Shown: positions 46,949-56,654, counted from the stretch's first letter. The stretch is DNA of 64,000 nucleotides from Pseudomonas sp. G34 (GCF_031119625.1 NZ_JAVHZV010000018.1:1-64000); one strand, 5' to 3'. Numbers and translations: made by a program. The notes: a model not told the origin generated them from the sequence alone.

Positions 46949-48085
46949 CTACGGGTCGCGACGCAGGTCCGGCGGGATGGGCAAATCCTTCAGCGGCGCC
47001 GGGCGCTTGCCCTTGCCGGCCTGGAACTGGCGAATCTGATAGACGTAGGCCAGTACCTGGGCGACCGCCAGATACAAACCGGCCGGGATTTCCTGGTCGA
47101 GCTCGGTGGTGTGGTAGATCGAGCGTGCCAATGCCGGCGACTCCAGCAGCAGCACGTTGTGCTCGGTGGCGATCTCGCGAATCTTCAGCGCGGTGAAGTC
47201 GCTGCCCTTGGCCAGCAGCATCGGCGCCTGCCCTGCCTCGGGGTCGTATTTCAAGGCAACGGCAAAGTGCGTGGGGTTGGTGATCACCACGTCGGCCTGG
47301 GGCACTGCCTGCATCATGCGCCGCTGGGTCATCTCGTGCTGCAGTTGGCGAATGCGCTGCTTGACCTCCGGCTTGCCCTCGCTGTCCTTGTATTCGTCCC
47401 TGACCTCCTGCTTGGTCATCATCAGCTTCTGCTTGTTGTCCCAGAGCTGGAACGGCACGTCCACGGCAGCGATGAAAATCAGCCCGAAGGACATCCACAG
47501 CGCACTCCAGCCGACCACTTGCGCCGAATGCATGATCGCCGACTCGATCGGCTCGTTGGCGATCGCCAGCAGGTCGTCGCGGTCCATCGACAGCACCACC
47601 AGGGCCACCAGCAGAATGACGATGAACTTCGCCAGTGCCTTGAGCAGCTCGATCAGCGCCTTCATCGAGAACATCCGCTTGAGCCCGGCCAGGGGGTTCA
47701 TGCGGCTGAATTTGGGCGCCATGGCCTTGGCCGAAAACAGCCAGCCACCCAGCGCGATGGGGCCGACGATGGACATCACCAACAGCACGACCAACAGCGG
47801 CATCAGCGCCTCCAGCGCCACCTGCCCGGAGGCTGCCAGCCACAGCGCCATGCTGCGCTCGTCCATCAGCACCTCGCGTGGCAGCGCGAAATTGCCGCGC
47901 ATGATTTCCAGCATGGCATTGCCGATCGCCCCGCCGGTGGCAAGCAAGCCGCCGGAGCCTGCCAGCATGATGGCGAAGGTATTGAGTTCCTTGGAGCGGG
48001 CGATCTGGCCCTTTTCACGGGATTCCCGGCGGCGTTTCTCCGTGGGTTCCTCGCTTTTATCGGCACCGCTGTCCGACTCGGCCAT
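46949..48085 (-). CDS. flhB: Flagellar export switch protein FlhB
   Basis: The 378-residue protein has four helices and a cytosolic C-terminal domain with the autocleavage loop VVITNPTHFAVALKYD (about residues 261-276), which switches export from rod/hook to filament substrates. The charged N-terminus EEPTEKRRRESREKGQIARSKEL is usual. It shares one base with fliR and ends the fliK/fliL transcription unit. Confidence 0.96.
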   Translation of the reverse strand: MAESDSGADKSEEPTEKRRRESREKGQIARSKELNTFAIMLAGSGGLLATGGAIGNAMLEIMRGNFALPREVLMDERSMALWLAASGQVALEALMPLLVVLLVMSIVGPIALGGWLFSAKAMAPKFSRMNPLAGLKRMFSMKALIELLKALAKFIVILLVALVVLSMDRDDLLAIANEPIESAIMHSAQVVGWSALWMSFGLIFIAAVDVPFQLWDNKQKLMMTKQEVRDEYKDSEGKPEVKQRIRQLQHEMTQRRMMQAVPQADVVITNPTHFAVALKYDPEAGQAPMLLAKGSDFTALKIREIATEHNVLLLESPALARSIYHTTELDQEIPAGLYLAVAQVLAYVYQIRQFQAGKGKRPAPLKDLPIPPDLRRDP

Positions 48086-48861
48086 CAGCGGGCCCTCGCC
48101 AGTTCGCGCAACATGATCAGCGCCTCGGAGGCGAGCACCTGATAGTGCGCCAGGATATCAGCCATGGAAATCCACACGATCACCATGCCCAGCACCAGGG
48201 TGAGCGGAAAACCGATGGAGAAGATGTTCAACTGCGGTGCCGCGCGGGTCATCACGCCAAAGGCGATATTCACCACCAGGAGCGCGGTGACCGCCGGCAA
48301 CACCAGGATCAGCGCTGCGCCCATCACCCAGCCGAGCTTGGTGGCGATCTCCCAGTAATGCTCGACCTGCAGGCCGGAGCCCGGCGGCAGGGTCACGAAA
48401 CTTTCGGCCAGCACCTCGAAGACCACCAGGTGCCCGTTCATGGCCAGAAACAGCAAGGTCACCAGCATGGTGAAGTACTGGGCGATCACCGGCACCGAAA
48501 TGCCGTTGGCCGGATCGACCATGGAAGCGAAGCCCAGGCCCATCTGCATCGCCAGAATCTGCCCGGCAACCACGAAGACATGGAAGAACAGCTGCAGCAC
48601 GAAGCCGAGCATCACCCCGATGAGGATCTCCTGGGCGATCAGCATGAAGGCCTGCAGGCTGATCGAGTCGACCAACGGCATCGGCGGCAAGGTGGGCACC
48701 AGCACCACGCTGATGGCCAGGGCCAGGTACAGGCGCACGCGGGTGGGCACCAGCTGGGTGCCGACGATGGGCATCACCATCAACAAGGCGGCGATGCGAA
48801 ACAGCGGCAGCACGAAACTGCTGACCCAGCTGCCGATCTGCGCATCGCTCAGCTCGAACAT
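48085..48861 (-). CDS. fliR: Flagellar export protein FliR
   Basis: The 258-residue core export-gate protein has six or more hydrophobic segments and the family motifs FVLPLFRIAALLMVMPIVG near the start and GLGFASMVDPANGISVPVIAQ in the middle. It lies 4 bases after fliQ. Confidence 0.94.
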   Translation of the reverse strand: MFELSDAQIGSWVSSFVLPLFRIAALLMVMPIVGTQLVPTRVRLYLALAISVVLVPTLPPMPLVDSISLQAFMLIAQEILIGVMLGFVLQLFFHVFVVAGQILAMQMGLGFASMVDPANGISVPVIAQYFTMLVTLLFLAMNGHLVVFEVLAESFVTLPPGSGLQVEHYWEIATKLGWVMGAALILVLPAVTALLVVNIAFGVMTRAAPQLNIFSIGFPLTLVLGMVIVWISMADILAHYQVLASEALIMLRELARAR

Positions 48862-48865
48862 CGGC

Positions 48866-49135
48866 TCAGCCGATCAGCTGCGGAATGTTCATGATCAGGT
48901 TCTGCGTGTATTCCATCAGCTGCTGGACCATCCAGGGCCCGGCAACGATCAGGGTCAGCAGCATCACCAGCAGGCGCGGCAGGAAGCTCAGGGTCTGTTC
49001 GTTGATCTGCGTGGCAGCCTGGAACATCGCCACCACAAGGCCCACCAGCAGGCTGGGCATGACCAGCAGGCCAACCATCAGGGAGATCAGCCAGAGCCCT
49101 TCGCGGAATAGATCGACAGCAACTTCAGGGGTCAT
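48866..49135 (-). CDS. fliQ: Flagellar export protein FliQ
   Basis: The 89-residue protein has two helices, the usual size. MTPEVAVDLFREGLWLIS at the start and FQAATQINEQTLSFLPRLL in the middle are diagnostic for the family. It is the export-gate subunit between FliP and FliR. Confidence 0.95.
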   Translation of the reverse strand: MTPEVAVDLFREGLWLISLMVGLLVMPSLLVGLVVAMFQAATQINEQTLSFLPRLLVMLLTLIVAGPWMVQQLMEYTQNLIMNIPQLIG

Positions 49136-49145
49136 GTGAGCCTCG

Positions 49146-49931
49146 CTACAGGGTGCCGAAACTGCTGGCCAGGGTGCCCATGATCAGCGCCCAGCCGTCG
49201 ATCAGCACGAACAGCATGATCTTGAACGGCAGCGAAATGATCAGCGGCGACAGCATCATCATGCCCATGGCCATGAGGATACTGGCCACCACCATGTCGA
49301 TGATCAGGAACGGAATGAAGATCATGAAACCGATCTGGAACGCGGTCTTGAGCTCCGAGGTCACGAAGGCCGGCACCAGGATGGTCAGCGGCGCCGCTTC
49401 CGGGGTGGCGATGTCGGTACGCTTGGACAGGCGCACGAACAGCTCCAGATCGCTCTCACGGGTCTGCGCGAGCATGAAGTTCTTGATCGGCACTTCGGCC
49501 CGCTCGATCGCCTGCTGGGCCGGCAACTGCTGGTTCAGATAAGGCTGCAGGGCCTCGCGATTAATCTGGTCGAAGACCGGCGCCATGATGAACAGGGTGA
49601 GGAACAGCGCCAGGCCGATGAGGATCTGGTTGGAGGGTGTCTGCTGCAGGCCCATGGCCTGACGCAGGATGGAAAACACGATGATGATGCGCGTGAAGCT
49701 GGTCATCAGCATGAGGAACGCCGGGATGAAACTCAGCGCCGTCATGATCAGCAGGATCTGCAGGCTGACCGAGTATTCCTGCTGCCCCTCGGCATCGGTG
49801 CTCAGGGTAATCGCCGGAATCGACAACGGGTTGTTGCCCTGCTGGATCAGCGGGTTGACCGAGGGCGGCTCCTGGGCGAAGGCCAGCGAGGCACCCAGGG
49901 CGAACACCAGCACTAGCAGAAGTCGCAGCAT
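49146..49931 (-). CDS. fliP: Flagellar export protein FliP
   Basis: The 261-residue protein has a cleavable signal ([16 protein letters not shown]), then the conserved [18 protein letters not shown] (about residues 78-95), and later the [20 protein letters not shown] and [14 protein letters not shown] motifs. It is the main pore-ring subunit of the export gate. It shares one base with fliO. Confidence 0.96.
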   Translation of the reverse strand: MLRLLLVLVFALGASLAFAQEPPSVNPLIQQGNNPLSIPAITLSTDAEGQQEYSVSLQILLIMTALSFIPAFLMLMTSFTRIIIVFSILRQAMGLQQTPSNQILIGLALFLTLFIMAPVFDQINREALQPYLNQQLPAQQAIERAEVPIKNFMLAQTRESDLELFVRLSKRTDIATPEAAPLTILVPAFVTSELKTAFQIGFMIFIPFLIIDMVVASILMAMGMMMLSPLIISLPFKIMLFVLIDGWALIMGTLASSFGTL

Positions 49932-50356
49932 CAGGACTTGTCCTTCTGGTCCTTGCCCAGCAACTCCATCAGGCGCTGGGAGAACTCGGTGGATGCCGGC
50001 TCGGCATCGGGCAGGTGAACCGGCTCGCCCATCACATGCAGGGAGTTGATGCGCCCGGGTGTCAGGCCAAGCAGGATCTGCTCGTTGCCCACCTGCACCA
50101 GCACCAGGCGGTCACGGGGGCTCAGCGCCTGGCTGGCGACGATCTTGATCACCTTGCCATTGTTGGGCCCCAGGCGCTGCACGCGGCGCATCATCCAGGC
50201 GAGCAGAAAGATCAGGCCGATCACCAGCAGCAGGCCGATCACCAGCTGGGCCAGCTGCCCGCCTATGCCGCCGCTGGCGGCAGGCGCCTGGGCAGCCGGT
50301 TCGGCGGCGAATACGAAGCACGGTAGCGCCAGCAGCGCGAGCAGGAGTCTGTGCAT
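49931..50356 (-). CDS. fliO: Flagellar export accessory protein FliO
   Basis: The 141-residue protein has a signal-like N-terminus, one helix (about residues 34-53) and a small cytosolic domain with [21 protein letters not shown] and [12 protein letters not shown]. FliO assists assembly of the FliP ring. It lies 4 bases after fliN. Confidence 0.93.
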   Translation of the reverse strand: MHRLLLALLALPCFVFAAEPAAQAPAASGGIGGQLAQLVIGLLLVIGLIFLLAWMMRRVQRLGPNNGKVIKIVASQALSPRDRLVLVQVGNEQILLGLTPGRINSLHVMGEPVHLPDAEPASTEFSQRLMELLGKDQKDKS

Positions 50357-50360
50357 GGCG

Positions 50361-50831
50361 TCAGCGCAGCTTCTTGATGCGTTCGCTGGGGCTGATCACG
50401 TCGGTCAGGCGAATGCCGAACTTCTCGTTGACCACCACCACTTCGCCGTGGGCGATCAGGGTTCCGTTGACCAGCACGTCGAGCGGCTCGCCCGCCAGGC
50501 GATCGAGCTCGATCACCGAGCCCTGGTTGAGCTGCAGCAGGTTGCGAATGGTGATGTCGGCATTACCCACTTCCATGGAGATGGACACCGGGATGTCGAG
50601 AATCACATCGAGGTTCGGGCCCTCCAGGCTGACCGGGTTGTTGGCCTTGGGCGTGGTGCCGAACTCCTCCATCGGCGCGCGGGGCGCCGAGGGCTGGCTG
50701 GCTGCACTGGCGGCCAGCATCGCGTCGATATCGTCCTGCCCATCCGCATCGCCGGACTCGGACAGCGCAGCCGCCCATTCGTCGGCGAGCGCCTGTTCCT
50801 CGGGGCTGGTTTGTTCGTTCTCGTCTGCCAT
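50361..50831 (-). CDS. fliN: Flagellar switch protein FliN
   Basis: The 156-residue C-ring protein has a variable acidic N-terminal half and a C-terminal SpoA domain (about residues 75-150; ILDIPVSISMEVGNADITIRN in part, LNQGSVIELDRLAGEPLDVLVNG in part). It lies 62 bases after fliM. Confidence 0.95.
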   Translation of the reverse strand: MADENEQTSPEEQALADEWAAALSESGDADGQDDIDAMLAASAASQPSAPRAPMEEFGTTPKANNPVSLEGPNLDVILDIPVSISMEVGNADITIRNLLQLNQGSVIELDRLAGEPLDVLVNGTLIAHGEVVVVNEKFGIRLTDVISPSERIKKLR

Positions 50832-50893
50832 CGTTCAACCTCGGCTGGCGTCTATCGGTTTGGCCACGCTCACGGCGCGGCAGATAATGGGGG

Positions 50894-51868
50894 CTAACGG
50901 TGCTGGCGATCCAGGGGGTCGAGCACCTGCAGCGACAGATTGCCCTTGTGCGAGCCGAGCTTGACCTTGAACGACGGCACGCCGTTGGCGCGCAGGATCA
51001 TGTGCTCGGGAAGCTCGACGGGAATCACGTCGCCAGGTTGCATGTGCAGAATGTCGCGCACCTTGAGCTGGCGCCGCGCCACGGTGGCGCTGAGCGGTAC
51101 GCTGACGTCGAGGATGTCTTCGCGCAGGGCCTTGATCCAGCGCTCGTCCTGGTCGTCGACATCGGACTGGAAGCCGGCATCGAGCATCTCGCGAATGGGT
51201 TCGATCATCGAATAAGGCATGGTCACGTGCAGGTCACCGCCGCCGCCATCGAGCTCGATGTGGAAGGTCGAGACCACGATGACTTCGCTGGGGCTGACGA
51301 TGTTGGCCAGCGCCGGGTTGACCTCCGAGCCGACGTACTCGAAGTTGATGTCCATCACTGCCGCCCAGGCCTCGCGCAGGTCGACGAACGCCTGATCGAG
51401 CACCATGCGCACCACGCGCAGTTCGGTGGGGGTGAATTCGCGCCCTTCGATCTTGGCGTGGCGACCATCGCCACCAAAGAAGTTGTCGACCAGCTTGAAC
51501 ACCAGCTTGGCGTCGAGGATGAACAGGCCAGTGCCGCGCAACGGCTTCATCTTCACCAGGTTGAGGCTGGTCGGCACGTACAGCGAGTGCACGTACTCGC
51601 CGAACTTCATCACCTGCACGCCACCAACCGCCACATCGGCAGAGCGGCGCAGCAGGTTGAACATGCTGATGCGCGTATAGCGCGCGAAACGCTCGTTGAT
51701 CATCTCCAGGGTCGGCATGCGCCCGCGCACGATGCGATCCTGGCTGGTCAGGTCATATTGCTTGACGCTGCCGGGTTCGACGAACTCCTCGGTTTCCACC
51801 AGGCCATCGTCGACCCCGTGCAACAGCGCATCGATCTCGTCCTGGGACAGCAGGTCTTGTACGGCCAT
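50894..51868 (-). CDS. fliM: Flagellar switch protein FliM
   Basis: The 324-residue C-ring protein has the N-terminal CheY-P-binding segment LSQDEIDALLHGV (about residues 6-18), a CheC-like middle domain with GGDGRHAKIEGREFTPTE, and a C-terminal SpoA domain with VKLGSHKGNLSLQVLD. It lies 15 bases after fliL. Confidence 0.96.
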   Translation of the reverse strand: MAVQDLLSQDEIDALLHGVDDGLVETEEFVEPGSVKQYDLTSQDRIVRGRMPTLEMINERFARYTRISMFNLLRRSADVAVGGVQVMKFGEYVHSLYVPTSLNLVKMKPLRGTGLFILDAKLVFKLVDNFFGGDGRHAKIEGREFTPTELRVVRMVLDQAFVDLREAWAAVMDINFEYVGSEVNPALANIVSPSEVIVVSTFHIELDGGGGDLHVTMPYSMIEPIREMLDAGFQSDVDDQDERWIKALREDILDVSVPLSATVARRQLKVRDILHMQPGDVIPVELPEHMILRANGVPSFKVKLGSHKGNLSLQVLDPLDRQHR

Positions 51869-51883
51869 TAGCGAGCTCCCGCC

Positions 51884-52408
51884 CTATTGCAACACGAGGT
51901 TGGTGAACAGCACCTGCTCGACGACCACCTTGCCGGTCTCCTTCTCGGCCAGTTGCTGCACGCTGGCAGTCGCCTGCTGGCGCAGCATTTCCTTGCCGAC
52001 CGGAGTGATCAGGGCGTTGAAATCCTGGCCGGAGAACAGCATCACCAGGTTGTTGCGCAGCACCGGCATGTGCACTTTCAGTGCATCCAGACCGGCCTGA
52101 TCACGGGCCATCAAGGCCACGCTGACCTGCATGTAGCGTGCCCGGCCATTCTGGGTGAAGTTGACCACGAAGGCGGGCGTCAGCTCTTCATAGATCGCCG
52201 GCTGCTTGACCGGCGCGGCGTTCTCGGCCTGGGCATGCTCGGCCTCCGGCTTGGCGCTGTCCTTGCTCAGGAAGAACCAGGTGCCGCCGATCGATGCGCC
52301 GACAGCCAGCAACAGGGCCAGCACGATCACGATGATGAGCTTGAGCTTGCCAGGCGGCTTGCTGCCTGCTTCGGCAGCAGCGGCGGGTGGCGCGTTCTTC
52401 TTTGCCAT
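51884..52408 (-). CDS. fliL: Flagellar basal-body protein FliL
   Basis: The 174-residue protein has one N-terminal helix (about residues 23-42) and a periplasmic stomatin-like domain (FVVNFTQNGRARYMQVSVALM) that surrounds and supports stators. A sigma-54 promoter lies 51 bases upstream. Confidence 0.94.
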   Translation of the reverse strand: MAKKNAPPAAAAEAGSKPPGKLKLIIVIVLALLLAVGASIGGTWFFLSKDSAKPEAEHAQAENAAPVKQPAIYEELTPAFVVNFTQNGRARYMQVSVALMARDQAGLDALKVHMPVLRNNLVMLFSGQDFNALITPVGKEMLRQQATASVQQLAEKETGKVVVEQVLFTNLVLQ

Positions 52409-52458
52409 GCCAAAAATCCGTCACGGAGCGGAGAACCCTCCGCTTTCAATAGGTTAAG

Positions 52459-52474
52459 AGCAAGTGTTATGCCA
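52459..52474 (-). promoter_or_regulatory. Sigma-54 promoter of fliL
   Basis: The minus strand reads TGGCATAACACTTGCT, close to the -24/-12 consensus TGGCAC-N5-TTGC with exact spacing. It lies 51 bases upstream of fliL and downstream of the fliK terminator. Confidence 0.88.
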
Positions 52475-52555
52475 GCTCATCGACGCGGCTGCAATCACCG
52501 AGCGCGCCATGTTACGCGAAAGCAGGGGGCCTGACCTGACTCCAGGCGTGCCGTA

Positions 52556-52596
52556 AAAAGCAAATCACCCCGCTCGCAGTGTCGAGCGGGGTGATT
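52556..52596 (-). terminator. Rho-independent terminator of fliK
   Basis: AATCACCCCGCTCG (52563-52576) pairs perfectly with CGAGCGGGGTGATT (52583-52596) around a 6-base loop. On the minus strand TTTGCTTTTT follows. It separates fliK from the fliL unit. Confidence 0.88.
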
Positions 52597-52659
52597 GGGA
52601 GTCTAGAACAGCAACGGGCAACCGGGATGGCTCCAGCGCAATCGGTGTCGAACCGCAGG

Positions 52660-53934
52660 TCAGGCGTAATAGTCGACCATGCCGCGGCCAGTGCCCTGGG
52701 CCGGGTCGCGGATCTCGAGGCTGCCGATCACCCGCTCCTCGCTCTCGCCAGCAGCCCCGCCCTCATCCGCCATCCGGCTACCGCGGCCACGCCCGTCGCC
52801 TTCCTGGCCTTGCCAGGCGCGGCCCTGGGACTGATCGGAAACGTTCACGTCAGCCAGGTTCATGCCCTGCTGGGTGAACATCTCACGCAGGCGATGCATC
52901 TGGCCTTCGAGCGCCTCGCGCACACTTGGGTGAGCGCTGGCGAAGCTGATCTGGGTCTGGTCCTGGTTCAGGCTGATGCGCACATCGAGCCGGCCGAGTT
53001 CAGCCGGGTCGAGCTGGATCTCCGCGGACTTGAGGTTCTGGCTGGACATCCACATCACCTTGTCCACCACCCCTTCACTCCAGCCGGCCTGCTGCATGGC
53101 CACCGGCTGACCGGGCACCACGGCAACCCGACCGACCTGAGAGGCCTGCTGGCCAATCGCCTGGCTCAGCGCGCTGAGCTTGCTGACGAACTGCTCGGGC
53201 GCGGTACCGGCCGAACTCTCCTTGAGCGCCTCGAGCGCTTCGCTGCTGAGCTCGAAAGACGGCAGCGGGGTAAGCTCGGCAGTTTCACCCTCCACGGCCG
53301 TGGACTTCATGCCCATGGCCGCCATGGCGCTGGCAAACGCCTGGCCACTGCTGGCCGAAGCGGACGCCGCTGCGCCACCCGGGTTAGCGGTCGACTGCGC
53401 GGCGGCCTTTTCCTGGGCGCCGACCTCGAGCGCCAATTGCACGGCGGGCTGCTGGTTGAGCGCGTCAATTTCCGGATCGAAGCTCGCCTCGGTCATGCTC
53501 GCCGGCGCGGAGCCGATCAGGCTGCTCGAGACCACGGCGGTCGCCGCCTCGGACTCTGCTTCGGGCTCGGCCACCAGCACCTCGGGCTCCGGCTGGAACA
53601 AGCCCAGCAGCAACAGGGGATCGACGGCGCCCTCTTCCAGCGTCGGTTCTTCAGGCAAATCCTTGCCGCTATCGGCAACCGCCGGTTCGGCGGCAGCCGC
53701 CGTTGCCGGATCGCTGGCGCTCGCCTGGGGATCGGCCTTGCCGTCGCGTGCCGACTTCACGGCGTCGTCCTGGCGTTCGCTGGCCTTGGCCTGGCGCTCT
53801 TTGGCATACACCTGCGAGAAGCTGGAAGCCTCCTGCTTGCGCGGCTGCGCGGTGCTCTGCGTAGTGGTTGCCGGCGCGGCCTTGGGCTTGGCAGCCGGGG
53901 CCGGGGTCAGCAACAGATCAGGGGCAACGGGCAT
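52660..53934 (-). CDS. fliK: Flagellar hook-length control protein FliK
   Basis: The 424-residue exported ruler has a long Ala/Ser/Gln-rich N-terminal region and a C-terminal Flg_hook domain (about residues 295-385; SAEIQLDPAELGRLDVRISL, then HPSVREALEGQMHRLREMF) that contacts FlhB to stop hook growth. It has its own promoter and terminator, so it is likely a single-gene unit. Confidence 0.93.
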   Translation of the reverse strand: MPVAPDLLLTPAPAAKPKAAPATTTQSTAQPRKQEASSFSQVYAKERQAKASERQDDAVKSARDGKADPQASASDPATAAAAEPAVADSGKDLPEEPTLEEGAVDPLLLLGLFQPEPEVLVAEPEAESEAATAVVSSSLIGSAPASMTEASFDPEIDALNQQPAVQLALEVGAQEKAAAQSTANPGGAAASASASSGQAFASAMAAMGMKSTAVEGETAELTPLPSFELSSEALEALKESSAGTAPEQFVSKLSALSQAIGQQASQVGRVAVVPGQPVAMQQAGWSEGVVDKVMWMSSQNLKSAEIQLDPAELGRLDVRISLNQDQTQISFASAHPSVREALEGQMHRLREMFTQQGMNLADVNVSDQSQGRAWQGQEGDGRGRGSRMADEGGAAGESEERVIGSLEIRDPAQGTGRGMVDYYA

Positions 53935-53973
53935 GAATGCTCTCCGCTTGAATTATGACGTATGCCCTCTCCA

Positions 53974-53990
53974 AGCAAGGGTCGAGCCAA
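53974..53990 (-). promoter_or_regulatory. Sigma-54 promoter of fliK
   Basis: The minus strand reads TTGGCTCGACCCTTGCT, with TGG-N10-GC spacing and an exact TTGC block. It lies 40 bases upstream of the fliK start and just inside the gap after the HPt gene. Confidence 0.8.
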
Positions 53991-54004
53991 CATTCAAGAA
54001 AAAG

Positions 54005-54361
54005 CTAGCGGGCCGGGAAACGCTGCCGCTCGGACTTCAGCAGGATCCGCACGATGGCGAACTCGCGCTCGATACGCGAGACCAGCTGCGCCGACTCGGC
54101 CAGCTCCCCCCGTCGCGCCAGCTCTTCGAGATCCCGGCAGGACTCGGCCAGCGCCTTGGCGCCCATGTTGCTGCAGCTGCCCTTGAAGCTGTGCGCTGCC
54201 CGGCGCATGGCCTGGGCATCCTGTTCCTGCTGGGCGTTCTGCAGCAGGCGCAGGCGCTCTTCGGAGTCGGTCACGAAGGTATCCAGCAGCACCGGATACT
54301 CGTCCTCCATGATGTCCTGCAGGGTATTGAGTACATCGCGATCCAGATGATTGTCGGACAC
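54005..54361 (-). CDS. HPt phosphotransfer protein between fliK and the response regulator
   Basis: The 118-residue four-helix HPt domain has the phospho-His 57 in RRAAHSFKGSCSNMGA (about residues 53-66). It begins at a GTG (54361) with GGAG about 10 bases upstream; a longer frame would overlap the upstream gene. It follows the REC-phosphatase gene by about 75 bases on the same strand and probably passes phosphate to its receiver, as in the HptB-HsbR-HsbA relay of P. aeruginosa. Confidence 0.87.
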   Translation of the reverse strand: MSDNHLDRDVLNTLQDIMEDEYPVLLDTFVTDSEERLRLLQNAQQEQDAQAMRRAAHSFKGSCSNMGAKALAESCRDLEELARRGELAESAQLVSRIEREFAIVRILLKSERQRFPAR

Positions 54362-54437
54362 CCTAGACTCCAGGCCAGCCTCGAACGACGGTTTGCCATC
54401 GCGGCGCCTCCTCAGCTGGCTCGCGAAAGCAGACGGA

Positions 54438-56135
54438 TTATGCCTGTGTGGCCCAGGAAAACTCCACACAGACCCGACGCCCGTCAGGCGACCACTCACA
54501 GCGCTCGCTGAATTCGCGGATCAGCCCCATGCCGCGGCCACTGAAGCCGCTTGCCGAGTGCTGGCGCGCCAACACCGCCACCGGGTCGAAGCCAGCGCCA
54601 CTGTCCTCGACGGTCAGGGTCAGGCAACCACCGCCTGGCCGCTGTCGCACGTCGAAGGCCACGCTGACGCAGCCATCCTGCAGGGTATCGAGCCGCTCGG
54701 CGCGCAGCCGATAGTACTCGGCGAAGCCGGCGGCATCGCGCTTGAGCGAGGAATCCAGGGCCAGCACGCCGTGTTCGAGCGCGTTGGTGTACAGCTCGCA
54801 CAGCACGCTGTAGAGATTGCCGCCATTGCCGCGCAGCCCCGGCACTTCGAGCAGCAACTGCAACAGGTGCGGCAAGGGATAGAAATCGCGCAGGGTGGCA
54901 CCGCGAAAATCATAGCGCGCCGACCAGTTGTCCGGCCCGGCCTGCGACTCACCGGCTGGCAGCGGCGGCCGACTGACCGCGCCATCCTCGATCATGGTCA
55001 CTTCGACCAGGCTGACATCGTCGCGGGCCTCGCCGTGAAAAGCCTGCAACGCCTGCTGAATATCGGCGAACAGAAGCGCCGCGTCACGGCCGGCATCGAG
55101 CACCTCGAGCAGGCGCTGCTCGCCGAACAACTCGTCGTGTTCGTTCTGCGCTTCGAGTACGCCATCGGAGAGCAGAAAAACCCGGTCACCCAGCTCCAGC
55201 GAATAGGACTCGTAGTCATCGCGAAAACTGTCCGGCTCGAGCACGCCCAGTGGCAGGTGGCGCGAGACCAGCGGCACGCGCTCGCCACTGTCCTGGCGCA
55301 GCACGTAACCGGCCGGCAGGCCACCGCCCCAGAAGTCGACCGTGCGCCGGCGGAAACTGATGTTCAACAGGGTGGCGCAGCAGAACACCCCGCGGGGCAG
55401 GATGCGGCGCAACTTGGCATTGCTTTCGTGGAGGATCTCCACCAGTGAATGGCCTTTGCCCGTCATGCGGTAGAAGACATCCGCCAGCGGCATGGCGCCG
55501 ATCGCCGCGGGCAAGCCATGCCCGGTGAAATCGCCGAGCAACAGGTGCATGTCGCCACTGGGGTGAAAGGCGGCCAGCAACAGGTCGCCATTGAACAGTG
55601 CGTAGGGCGACTGCAGGTAGCGCACGTTGCCAGAGCCCAGGCAACCGGAGTGGGCCACCTTGTCGAAAACCGCCTTGGCGACCAGTTGCTCGTTCTGCAG
55701 ATGCTCGTTGTGCCGGGCGATCTGGTCGCGCTGGCGCAACACCTCCTGGTGCAGGCGCCGCAAGCGGTCCATGGCGTTGATCTTGGCTTCCAGAATCACC
55801 CGGCTGTAGGGCTTGGCGAGAAAGTCATCGCCGCCGGCCTCCAGGCAGCTGACCAGCGCTTCATCTTCGCTCAGAGAGGTCAGGAAGATGATCGGCACCA
55901 TGGCTTCACCGGCCATGGCCTTGATCCGCCTGGCTGCCTCGAAGCCGTCCATCACCGGCATCAGCGCATCCATCAACACCAGCTGCGGGCGCTGCGACTC
56001 GAACAGCGCCACCGCCTCCAGCCCATTGGCGGCCACCAGCACCCGATGCCCCTGGCGACCGACGATGGTCGACAGCAGCATGCGGTCAGTGGCGCTGTCC
56101 TCGGCGATCAGGATGGTCAGGGATGAGGCGTTCAT
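54438..56135 (-). CDS. Response regulator with PP2C phosphatase and HATPase domains (HsbR-like)
   Basis: The 565-residue protein has a receiver domain (residues 1-125; phosphoacceptor Asp56 in LMDALMPVMDG), a helical linker, a SpoIIE/PP2C phosphatase domain (about 190-390; LLLGDFTGHGLPAAIGAMP, FLLSDGVLEA) and a GHKL ATPase domain (about 425-560; ALEHGVLALDSS, VEDSGAGFDP, GRGMGLIREF). One protein can thus both phosphorylate and dephosphorylate a STAS antagonist, under receiver control. Its STAS partner is encoded 6 bases upstream, and the HPt protein lies downstream. Confidence 0.9.
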   Translation of the reverse strand: MNASSLTILIAEDSATDRMLLSTIVGRQGHRVLVAANGLEAVALFESQRPQLVLMDALMPVMDGFEAARRIKAMAGEAMVPIIFLTSLSEDEALVSCLEAGGDDFLAKPYSRVILEAKINAMDRLRRLHQEVLRQRDQIARHNEHLQNEQLVAKAVFDKVAHSGCLGSGNVRYLQSPYALFNGDLLLAAFHPSGDMHLLLGDFTGHGLPAAIGAMPLADVFYRMTGKGHSLVEILHESNAKLRRILPRGVFCCATLLNISFRRRTVDFWGGGLPAGYVLRQDSGERVPLVSRHLPLGVLEPDSFRDDYESYSLELGDRVFLLSDGVLEAQNEHDELFGEQRLLEVLDAGRDAALLFADIQQALQAFHGEARDDVSLVEVTMIEDGAVSRPPLPAGESQAGPDNWSARYDFRGATLRDFYPLPHLLQLLLEVPGLRGNGGNLYSVLCELYTNALEHGVLALDSSLKRDAAGFAEYYRLRAERLDTLQDGCVSVAFDVRQRPGGGCLTLTVEDSGAGFDPVAVLARQHSASGFSGRGMGLIREFSERCEWSPDGRRVCVEFSWATQA

Positions 56136-56141
56136 CGCGCC

Positions 56142-56447
56142 TCAGTCGATCTGGAAAAGCTGTTCGAAGTTGGAAATGGAGAGAATCTTGCGTACGTCGG
56201 CGTTGCAGTTGAGCAGACGGATCTGCGCACGGTCGCCACCGGCATGATCACGCAACAGCAACAACATGCCGAGTGCCGAACTGTCGAGGTAGGTCGTCCC
56301 CTTCAGATCGACCGTATAACGCTTGGGACGGATATCGACTCGCTCGTAGGCGCGGCGAAATTCCTGATGGGCGCCGAAATCGAAGCGACCCTGAATGGTA
56401 ATGGTCAACTCTTGCCCGTCTTCCGAGGGCAGCGAGGTGATGGGCAT
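56142..56447 (-). CDS. STAS-domain anti-sigma-factor antagonist (HsbA-like)
   Basis: The 101-residue STAS domain has the phosphorylatable serine in YLDSSALGMLLLL (Ser56 or Ser57) and the beta-strand start ELTITIQGRFDFGAHQEF. I chose ATG 56447, which has AAGGAG upstream. It is likely the substrate of the downstream kinase/phosphatase. In P. aeruginosa the related HsbA binds FlgM or a diguanylate cyclase. No target is shown by the sequence here. Confidence 0.87.
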   Translation of the reverse strand: MPITSLPSEDGQELTITIQGRFDFGAHQEFRRAYERVDIRPKRYTVDLKGTTYLDSSALGMLLLLRDHAGGDRAQIRLLNCNADVRKILSISNFEQLFQID

Positions 56448-56654
56448 GAAACACTCCTTGATATCCGGGATAACCCGCAGCCCGCTAAGGCGGGTCAACG
56501 TGGCCGAGCCTGCTCCGTGGAGCAGCCGATAAGCTGTTGACCCGTGTGGTGACGCGGTGTCTCACCTGTTTTTCCTGGCCATGCCCAGCCCGCGCGCAGG
56601 CGTACTGAATTCCGACTTAAGAAGATTTAGCACTAGCCTGGGCAAGCGGCAACC

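Noticed and set aside
56525..56532. GCCGATAA on the plus strand, like a FliA -10 element
   Set aside because: No TAAA-type -35 at about 15 bases upstream and no plus-strand gene downstream.
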